Assembly (NCBI GenBank): GCA_009760855.2
Contig: WPIO01000057.1
Coordinates: forward strand, 1,696,501-1,760,500
DNA: 64,000 bases
Origin: Cristatella mucedo
Taxonomy: Eukaryota > Bryozoa > Phylactolaemata > Cristatellidae
Reading direction: 5' to 3'
Shown one piece after another: positions 56,606 to 64,000 of this stretch (within the stretch, counting starts at the first letter, position 1; every line of letters starts with the position of its first letter). The translations under genes were made by a program, and so were the position numbers. The notes under the pieces are model-generated. The model made no database searches. It was not told the DNA's origin and saw nothing but the letters and a program-made list of their open reading frames with translations.

Positions 56606-57045
56606 TTTAGCTGGCCTATTTATCACTAAGTAAGAGCCACTCGCACTAACACATGAAGGAGAACGACCGGAGTGGTAAAAGATTACGCTAGGAATATTAA
56701 ACGAGCCAGTGCTCATTTTGCTGCTCTCATCACATGAGCCACATCTCAGGTCAGAGACCCTCCCCCAAGGCGGCTTCTTTTACATTTTATTTTGTTAATG
56801 CGTAAGGCAAGGGTTATGGAAGCAGCAATAATATCTAAAAAAGTGTTGAAAATACGAAAACAAAGCGATAACTGGTTGGCACGATCATAACTAATGTGCA
56901 GATTTACTACCCACCTTACTAATCTAATGCCTCCAAATGTTGGCAGATGCTGTGATAGTCGTTTAGGGGCTCAAAGGTCTTTAATTTCTTAGGTGCTTCA
57001 GTCAAACAACAAACAGATAAGCTTTAAATACATTTAGCATACTTC
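56606..57045 (-). mobile_element. LINE-A 5' region fragment
   Basis: This matches the 5' part of A2 (11940-12390) and A3: GCTAGGAATATTAAACGAGC, TTTTGTTAATGCGTAAGG, GACGATCATAACTAA-like (here GCACGATCATAACTAATGTG). It covers the leader and the very start of the endonuclease and is poorly conserved. The LINE-B B8 adjoins its 3' side. Confidence 0.75.
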
Positions 57046-57189
57046 AAATTGCTTGCTGATAAACTCATTGATCCAACATCACCCGATCGATCCATCATTG
57101 TTGTTATTCTCATCGAGGCTCTGGAAATCCTTTTCTCAGTTAGCGATAGTTATTATACTAAAAAGTAAAATCATTGAGAAACTGAAATT

Positions 57190-57995
57190 ACAGATGGTGA
57201 AAAGAAAAATTCCGTAACTGGCTGCCAGCTTTGGTCGTACCTGGCATCGAACTTGCAAAGTTTAGAGAGTAGATCTGATATTTAGGCTGGAGCCAAACAA
57301 ATGAAGGGACCTCTAAGTGAAGTATAAAACCTCGAAGTTGATGCGTTGCTTGACTATGAGCGAGTACTTGTCGGCCAGAATTCATGCAATGTGGCAACTG
57401 AAGCTCTTCCAACTGAAAAGCCTAGCCGCAGAGTTTTGCACAATCAGCAATAACTTCATTAAATATGTTAGTGGACGAGCAAGAGGAGAGTTAGACCACT
57501 CCTGATGAGATGTAAAACGCATGAACCAATTTCAGCGTGTTACCCCAGTCTAAAAAGTTCTGATTTTAGCTATGTCATGTTGCTGAAAGCAGGCAGACCG
57601 TAGAGGTGATGTGGTCGTCTACTGAAATGTCACTTTGACACCCGAAACCTAGATTTCGTGAAGATTCAAAAGAACCAATGCTGGTGGAACAGATATTCAG
57701 TTTGAACATTTCCAATTTACAAATCACACTTACCACAAAGCTGGTAAGTTTGTTTTATCATCTTATTTAGAAAGTAAACTGCCCTACATGTTCGGATGTA
57801 ATTAATGCATGCAGCAAGAGAGTTGAGATAATTTGACGTACTGGAGAGAAGGGAATGGTATAAGCGAATATATGACTGAGGGTCGTCTGCATAGAAAAGA
57901 AAGCATGTACAGCTGAGTGTCGTCTGCCTAAAAATGAAATCCTAAAATGCACCCAGCGATAATATTGGCGAGAGAAAGAGTATATAAAATCTATC
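57190..57995 (-). mobile_element. LINE-A copy A12, RT to C-terminal domain fragment
   Basis: The reverse strand shows sequence from just before the active site (ATTGCCAAGCACAA-like, TTTCATTTTTAGGCAGACGA near 57935). It continues through the LNSLAA and KIGSxSISP regions to the C-terminal domain at 57188-57412 (LQPKYQIYSLNFA). No tail is present. Frames are broken. Confidence 0.8.
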
Positions 57996-58179
57996 TAACT
58001 ATACCAATACTGCTCATTTATGATAGGCTGGTGTTTGCTACGAATAAAAAGTTTTCCTGGCGTACTTCACCTATCAAAATGAGTAGTGCATTTTTTTGAA
58101 TGTGTCTTGAAAGCATATTTAGTTTGATTCACTCAAAAACTAAATGAAGAGGTGAGCCACATATATTACGAATGAGATA

Positions 58180-58400
58180 TGACATGCTTGCTGACACTGT
58201 TGCTTGCTGCAACTTATCACACGTGCTGATACTGTATTAATCATCCCTAACTATGTTGTTCTTGTCGTCTTTTAAGCATGCTACCACGAATCATTCAGTC
58301 GTGCTTCCTTTGCTGCAATTTTAAAGCACCTAGAAATACATTCAATTCTCTGAAGACTCTTGTAGGTAGGCGGTCATATTCATTACTGTTAATACTATTA
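58180..58400 (+). mobile_element. LINE-A 3' UTR and terminus (old)
   Basis: GACATGCTTGCTGACACTGT, CATCCCTAACTATGTTGTTC, TTTGCTGCAATTTTAAAGCA and CATTCAATTCTCTGAAGAC follow the LINE-A 3' end with a decayed stem-loop and tail. Confidence 0.82.
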
Positions 58401-58637
58401 AATGATTACAATTGTTGTCATCAAGTTCATATGTGCCAAGGGATTCTTATGGTCACGTTAAAATCCGATCTTGTTCCAGTGGACCGACTGTGTCTGGGAT
58501 CAGCTGTGTATGTGCCGGGGAATATAAACACTACCATTTTTTCCAAAAAGATCTGGAGGGCACAAAGTAGATAACACATATGCAACTACTCATTACTGTG
58601 AGGCCTATTCATGACTTTCCTATCTGCTATTGAATCG
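58401..58637. other. No recognisable feature
   Basis: Short unique stretch between the LINE-A end and the microsatellite. Confidence 0.4.
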
Positions 58638-58713
<76 letters not shown>

Positions 58714-58752
58714 ATATATATATGTGTATATATATATATATATATGTATGTA

Positions 58753-58784
<32 letters not shown>

Positions 58785-58922
58785 CGAGTGTGAGTGTGTG
58801 AGAGCGAGTGTGTGTGTGTGTATGAGAGAGAAAGAGAGCGAGTGTGAGTGTGTGAGAGCGAGTGTGTGTGTGTGTGTGCATGTGTGTGTGTGTGTGTATC
58901 TATGTATGTATATGTATATATC
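58638..58922. repeat. Compound microsatellite (TA)n-(TG)n-(GA)/(GTGTGAGAGCGA)n
   Basis: About 35 TA units with a few TGTATA variants lead into TG units. A higher-order pattern follows, in which GAGAGAGAGCGAGTGTGAGT and GTGTGTGAGAGCGAGTGTGT motifs occur twice, then TG and TATG units. All open frames here on either strand are low-complexity artefacts. Confidence 0.97.
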
Positions 58923-58938
58923 CATTGGTCCAAATTAG

Positions 58939-59206
58939 AGTACACGACCTACTTAGGAATGCAGACATGGGTAGGGTATCTCTGCTTATTTCGCTTGATC
59001 TTGCTACGGCTTTTTATACGAACGATTACTAAGTTGTTCTACAGTGCCTCTCATCTCGCCTGGGCATCTCTGCCACTGCTTTGCAACGGTTCAGGTCCTA
59101 TTTCAGTGGGAGACACCACAGTATTGACGCGAATGGGCTAAGGTCATTCGAGGTACCTGTGCCATATGGTGTACCTCAGGGCTCCATTCTAGGTCCGGTT
59201 CTTTAC
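58939..59206 (+). mobile_element. LINE-A RT fragment
   Basis: ACGACCTACTTAGGAATGCA, GACATGGGTAGGGTATCTCT, GCCTCTCATCTCGCCTGGGC, GTACCTCAGGGCTCCATTCT and AGGTCCGGTTCTTTAC span RT blocks from RVYNDLL to PQGSILGPVLY. The fragment is bounded by the microsatellite and repeat R and lacks the YADD box. Confidence 0.9.
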
Positions 59207-59490
59207 TTAAGGGTATTATGAAAATGTCGGAGTCAGGTTTTGAAATGTTTTAGGTTAGAGATAAGAGTGTACCAAGCAAATGTATTGCCAAGCCAAAGCC
59301 ACCTGGATCGTAAATGTCCCATAAACAAACGATTCATCAATAATCAAACATGACCCAATTAAAAGGGCAATCTATTTGGCTGTCCACGATTACGGATGGT
59401 AGAAACGTAAAGTGGCTGATGCGAGTATGTTAGGTTTACCGGTTGAATTCAACTTTAAATCTAGCAAGGCCCTGAAAAATTCACTATGAG
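59207..59490. repeat. Repeat R, both modules
   Basis: The first half (to ~59350) matches 60950-61115: GTGTACCAAGCAAATGTATT and CAAAGCCACCTGGATCGTAA are shared. The second half matches 60155-60300, with GTGGCTGATGCGAGTATGTT and AGGTTTACCGGT shared exactly. It is not part of LINE-A or LINE-B. Its reverse strand reads NRLFMGHLRSRWLW, close to the frame in the 60950 copy. Confidence 0.8.
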
Positions 59491-60154
59491 TTAAATGCAG
59501 GGGCGAGGGATCAGGAGTTTGGAAAGAGTCTTGCAAAAGATAAATAACACCCGCAACACCTTAATCTGAAGTGATTCAAAAAATATCGTTTGAAAAAATT
59601 AACTTTGGTTGCGTCTGAAGAAAACTTCAGGCCAAGATAAAAACAGAAAATGACCGAAATATCCAAAGAAAATTATTGAAGGACTGAAATGACACCATTT
59701 GATGGCACCCGATTGTGTTGGTATGCTACACATTCCTTAGGATTTACAGATGTTTACTGCTGCCATTCATGTGGATTTTATTTTATCAGGATTTGAGACG
59801 AGTTTTAATTGTGTAGACTGTTAGAAGAAATGAGTGGACCTGACTGTTAAATATTCGACACTGATAACTATACATGTAAATGACGAGTGTGAAAGCCTTT
59901 GGAACATTTATTGATACTAGATTTAAACCGTACTGTGTAGGACAAATGAAGGTTTAGTAACCAAATGTCATTAGAGCCATAGCAGAAGCCATACCAGGCT
60001 GTTGGTTAGACAGCTGGGTCAACAACACAATTAACACTGGTTTGTGGTGTCAGATATCCGAGCATGGTTCTAGCAATTTTTCAGTGACCAGATAGGTAGC
60101 TAACGAGTGATTCTAAACAATGGAGTAATTATTCAAGTAGTCCCTGGTTCTCAG
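59491..60154. other. No recognisable feature
   Basis: Unique sequence between repeat R modules. Confidence 0.4.
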
Positions 60155-60300
60155 TGAATAAACCTTTTAAGTGCTATCTATTCGGCTGTCCACGGTTAAG
60201 GATAGCCGAAATTAAAAGTGGCTGATGCGAGTATGTTAGGTTTACCGGTCGAATTCAACTGTACATCTAGGAAGGCTCTGAAAAATTCACTGCTCATTAG
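60155..60300. repeat. Repeat R, second module
   Basis: Matches 59355-59490 in the same orientation, including the near-identical block around GGCTGATGCGAGTATGTTAG. Confidence 0.8.
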
Positions 60301-60634
60301 CCGTACCGGTAGCATTATGTGTAATATAAACAGATTGCTAAGCAGCATGTAACCGAACCGGAAATCAGGGTGCAGACAATTTTGAGGTAGACGTTAAAGA
60401 CAATGGGCGATCTACTTTTTAAAGCAGGCTTAGTCTCAGCTAGAAACCTATCGTCCGAACCAGGCATAGAAATAGCAGTAAAATAGCAGCTCCTACATCT
60501 TCCGGACGTGTGGTTGATAAGGTGAAACAAGGAAAAACAGTTATTCCAATTTTACGCCTCACCGACCAGCCGGTATTTATTTTGTTACTTTTGATATGAA
60601 TTATAATTAAATCCAAATACCCATTTATTTATTC

Positions 60635-60860
60635 CAGTAGTTAGTGGTTCCTTGCAATTTATCCTTTATGTGCTTATGTATGCTGCCACTTTGCCTGCAG
60701 ATACTAACCATATTCGCATGCTGAACCTGTGCATATAACCCCTAACCATGTTTTTTATTGAGCATCCTTTCACAAAATAATTTTCGATCGTTTTCCATTG
60801 GCAGCAAATTTAAAATGTCTTGATTGAGATTAATTTCTAGAGGAGCTATTTCAAATCTAG
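60635..60860 (+). mobile_element. LINE-A 3' UTR and terminus (old)
   Basis: ATGTGCTTATGTATGCTGCC, TAACCATATTCGCATGCTGA, CATATAACCCCTAACCATGT and GGCAGCAAATTTAAAATGTC follow the LINE-A 3' UTR. The stem-loop is decayed and no clear ATT run remains. Confidence 0.83.
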
Positions 60861-60949
60861 TTTTTGTATTACTGTTATTGACCGAAAGCATGTTGGTTTT
60901 TGAGATGCATATACAGGAAAATATCATGCTTACACCAAAAATGTACTTT

Positions 60950-61115
60950 CGGAATTCCTAAGGTATTATCAAAATGTCGGAATCGGGTTTTTAAGTGTTT
61001 TAGCTTAGAGATTATAGTGTACCAAGCAAATGTATTGCTAAACCAAAGCCACCTGGATCGTAACGGTCCCATGAACAAACGATTCGTCAAAAATTATAAA
61101 GAATCGTTACTTATT
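60950..61115. repeat. Repeat R, first module
   Basis: Matches 59207-59350. On the reverse strand an open frame at 60875-61090 begins MTNRLFMGPLRSRWLW and continues NTFAWYTIISKLKHLKTRFR; the 59207 copy keeps most of these residues but has a stop. Whether it was ever coding is unclear. Confidence 0.78.
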
Positions 61116-62670
61116 AACGCTGAATTGCAAGATGGCTAAGGCAAGAATACCGAGTACAGCATGAAATTGTATTTCAACTCGATGTAAAGCCACACATGAA
61201 AGACACCCTCTGCGGGAGGACTAGGCTGTCACTACCGGCTCAGCTGATGTGGGGATGTGACTGTCATAGGTCCGCCCTTGCTACACAATCTCGTCTAGAC
61301 AGTGGCTTGCTAAGCGGAGCTGAGAGCCAATAGCCTGCTATCTAACTAGCAACTACAGATAAAAAAACATAAAACGATAATTACGTTTGCTTAGTACTAC
61401 CACACACGCCAGGCTGCTAAAGCTGTAAAGATATGCAAGACTAGCTAATATGGTAAAGAGAGAAGTTTCGCTTATCTGCCTTATTAGTTTGAACTTGAAT
61501 CTCTCTTTAATTAAGTGATGACATTTCAACAGCTTATTAGCTCTACTCCCAGTTCAAACTTCAAAAAAGAAATGCTTCCAGTTTTTTTAATTAATAGTGG
61601 ACATGGAGCCGTGGGATTGAAGCGGCTGGTTTACCCTACGAGTATTAGGAGAAAGCTTCCGGGCCCTGTGTTACTTCTATTGTCCCGTCTCCAACTTTGC
61701 ACATATTCAATAGTATGTGAAATTCATGCAAAAAGGTATCATTCATCGCGCTGAAAGATATATTAGCTTGCTGTGTACAGTTTATAAAAGGCGTAATCTC
61801 AAATAACTAGGCATAAAATGGAGGCCAAGCTGTGACTAGTGTAAATTCATTAACTTGAAAAAGTGACAACTGCATTTTAAGACTCTCGAATATAATGGGT
61901 AAATGTTGTCAATGAGAGTAAAGGTTTCACTTTCCTAGATTTGTGGAAGTAATTTCCACGATATAGGTCAAACGAGACAAGCCTACCTATCCCACTAGCT
62001 AGTTAGAATAAAAATAGCCCAGCCAAATAACTTTCCATTAGACGCCAGGATGCAGGTGGTATCGAAAATAGGTTGTAATTGCAATCGCTAGATCTTTTTC
62101 TATTGATAGCTCACTGAATTTCGAATGGGTTAATTTCCCACCATTTTTCATCTCCCCGACTCCCTAGCTGGTGCAGCTTTTGTACTTGACGTTCAGTCGG
62201 CAAAGCTATGGCAAGTTTTCTGTCAATAGCTCTTGCACCACTGTAACATTTAATGTTGTAAACTGCTTGCAATAGGCAATACATGATCAATTGTCGCTGC
62301 ATTTAATCCCACAACCTCTGAGATAATGTGGGATGACCCCTCTTGCAGTGCTATTACTGCTAAGTGACCCTGATGGAAAGCTAGCGCTCTGCAATTTCCA
62401 CCCAATATGGTGTATACTCTTTTCTACATTCTGCTAACGCCTGCAATATTTTTACTAAGATTTTCAGACAAAATCTTTATTTCGAAGCTTCTTAATAGTT
62501 GGCTTTGGCTCTGATTTATATACGTAATACTACGTTTTCAAAGTCTGGAATTCAATTTGGCCCCTGGCTGTGAAATTAGCCAACCATCGTTACAAAACCC
62601 TACAGTATACTTCAGATTGGTTGCAGAGTTGAAGCTACGACAAGTATCAACTAAACAGACGGCAAAACAT
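61116..62670. other. 1.5 kb without a recognised feature
   Basis: No repeat match within the window. Open frames of 63-79 codons at 61515-61754 (+) and 62111-62302 (-) show no family signature and no second copy. Confidence 0.45.
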
Positions 62671-62815
62671 GATCATTTTATAATTCATTTATATAGTGCC
62701 CCAAGAGAACTTACTCATAATTCAGGCGCTTTACGTATACCTCAGGGCTTAAGCCCACGACCTCAGTCATACCTTGGTCGAGGCGAGCACCTTAACCGCT
62801 AGACCAAACCAGCTC
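62671..62815 (-). mobile_element. SINE-B copy
   Basis: The reverse strand starts TTGGTCTAGCGGTTAAGGTG (a good A box), then GGTCGTGGGCTTAAGCCC (B box) and a LINE-A-like tail GTAAGTTCTCTTGGGGCACT, ATATAAATGAATTATAAAAT. It is the clearest tRNA-like head of the family. Confidence 0.87.
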
Positions 62816-63944
62816 GGCATCATCAAAACGATTTAATACCTTAGTGGTTCAGCCACTCCTATTTCAAGAGAATGCTCGCAAGGGGTGTTTTGAAGTCACT
62901 AAACTACGCCTCGGCTTCAGAAAGAGCATATAAACACTGCCACAAACAAGGTTTTGCCGTAAGTATTTCTCTTAGAGGAATTTTTAGTCACGTACCACGA
63001 CGTATCCACGGTGGTCATATAGACTTTGAAGGCAAGGTACATCTGCTTGTAAGTTTCTACTAAGTTCTTACCCACATGGACGACTATGGCCAAAACGCAC
63101 TGCCAGGTTTGTTAACAAGCCTTTTTTAGCCTCAGTTTTGTGATTTTTTTATGTAGCTATTAAAACGCACAGCGGCACACATTTGAAATCAGTTAAATTG
63201 ACTAGCATCTAAGTAGCCAGCTAAATTGCACCACATCTTCTCATCCAGAGGCAGACGGCTGAGTTGAACGATTCTAGTGGTCGTTAAAGCTGGCGTCCTA
63301 GCTATGCATTTTCATTCACAATATAATCCAAAGCCCCTGTGTTGCCGTCGGTTGGAAAAATACCGTTAAAGAATACATTGGCTTAATCACTAAATATGTG
63401 TGTATGGCAACAGCTGGTATTTATAGGCAGAATCTGCACTCCGATTTCTATTTCTGGTGCAGATTACCAGGCCACCTGTAAAGACCACTAATGTTTGATG
63501 ATCTACGTTCAATGGACCATGATGGTCCATTAAAATATAGGTGCAATGCCAATACCGAGTGTGTACTAAACTCGGAACCATACGTTTCTTGTCAAAAATG
63601 CAAATATAATGCCACCACAGTCAGCCAACTTCAGCCTACCGACTGTGTCTCCAAGCGTCCCACTTGGACTCTTCGCCTGAGCGATGGGCTTTCGGGATTT
63701 AATATGGCCATTATTTGAAATTGACTACATCTCTAACCCCACTCCAAACTACATTAAACCTCAGTACAAATATGCTTATTTAGATCCTAGCATGCATTGC
63801 CTTTTCCATCGAGAACCGGCGAACAACAGAGTGCTTCGAAAGTGGTATACAGTAATGATTTTAATGTGGCAACTTGGGATCCATTGTAGGAATATAGCCT
63901 TGATAGCCTTTCACTACTCCCAGCTAATCACAGCTCTAATTCTG
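62816..63944. other. Mostly unique; 21-bp palindrome at 63511-63531
   Basis: No clear gene. Plus-strand open frames at 62872-63063, 63491-63718 and 63684-63992 are not similar to known families. The second has six cysteines (YRCNANTECV, SCQKCKYNATTVS) and could conceivably be an exon, but nothing else supports it. The palindrome is AATGGACCAT, one G, ATGGTCCATT. Confidence 0.4.
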
Positions 63945-64000
63945 AGAAGACATGTATGTATACATCTATGTGTATCTCCGTCAGTAACTTAATAAAGCCA
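63945..64000 (-). mobile_element. LINE-B 3' end, continues beyond the window
   Basis: ATGTGTATCTCCGTCAGTAA then CTTAATAAAGCCA is the reverse of the LINE-B 3' terminus (compare 33081-33118), preceded by a short ATGTA-type tail. The body would lie past 64000. Confidence 0.8.

Noticed and set aside
58586-59141. Several long overlapping open frames on both strands
   Set aside because: All cross the TA/TG/GA compound microsatellite; low-complexity artefacts.
62111-62302. 63-codon minus-strand frame with a plausible protein-like composition
   Set aside because: Single copy, short, no motif I can name, no splice context; not enough to call coding.
63491-63992. Two overlapping plus-strand frames near the window end
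   Set aside because: No recognised family; the cysteine pattern of the first is suggestive but incomplete, and the second runs into the minus-strand LINE-B end.

Overview
This window looks like a repeat-rich stretch of a metazoan nuclear genome. It is A+T-rich, has long CA, TA and TG microsatellites, and is packed with 5'-truncated non-LTR retrotransposons (LINEs) and tRNA-derived SINEs. I found no confident host gene, rRNA or tRNA gene, CRISPR array or bacterial-type operon. The species cannot be named from the sequence. All boundaries were placed by eye from similarity between copies within the window and are usually good to about 5-30 bases.

Two LINE families explain most of it. LINE-A is a CR1/L2-type element with one reading frame: an APE-type endonuclease (GDFN, GHTLDQ, SDH motifs), a linker, a reverse transcriptase ([21 protein letters not shown] motifs) and the C-terminal domain usual in this clade (LPxxAIRRLQLVQNSAARL, HITPLLADLHWLP, WNSLP). 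It ends in a stem-loop followed by (ATT)n. Two copies share the same 5' terminus, giving a full length of about 3.5 kb. LINE-B is a second, related element (endonuclease, RT, a QRFEHVSPLLEELRWLP C-terminus) whose 3' end carries a short (ATTAC)n tail. Three SINE-like families are present. SINE-A has good A and B boxes. SINE-B also has A and B boxes, and its 3' end copies the LINE-A stem-loop, which suggests that LINE-A enzymes move it. SINE-C is a single doubtful candidate. Two longer repeats of unknown nature (D: 718-2620 and 53170-54790; E: 13240-14130 and 28670-29560) and a smaller modular repeat (R, 59.2-61.1 kb) complete the set.

Layout: 0-4 kb, repeat D with LINE-B insertions, SINE-A and a CA microsatellite. 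4.6-13.2 kb, a nested stack: a plus-strand LINE-A holds a SINE-A and a full-length minus-strand LINE-A, which itself holds a SINE-B and two LINE-B pieces. 13.2-15.7 kb, repeat E and little else. 15.7-25.2 kb, a full-length LINE-A, an inverted duplication made of LINE-B and LINE-A sequence, and a long LINE-B split by a LINE-A. 25.2-33 kb, mostly unrecognised sequence with the second repeat E. 33-41 kb, LINE-B, LINE-A, LINE-B, LINE-A. 41-41.5 kb, a cysteine-rich open frame, the only candidate host exon. 41.7-43.7 kb, the best-preserved LINE-A reverse transcriptase. 43.7-46.8 kb, mostly unique. 46.8-51.8 kb, minus-strand LINE-A copies, one nested in another. 51.8-54.8 kb, unique sequence and repeat D copy 2. 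54.8-61.1 kb, LINE fragments, a compound microsatellite and repeat R. 61.1-64 kb, mostly unique, with a SINE-B and the start of another LINE-B.

The genes do not work together as a pathway. The relationship visible is between mobile elements: an autonomous LINE (A), a probable non-autonomous SINE using its tail (SINE-B), and a second LINE (B), repeatedly inserted into one another. Every LINE copy seen is truncated or carries stops, so none here appears able to move.
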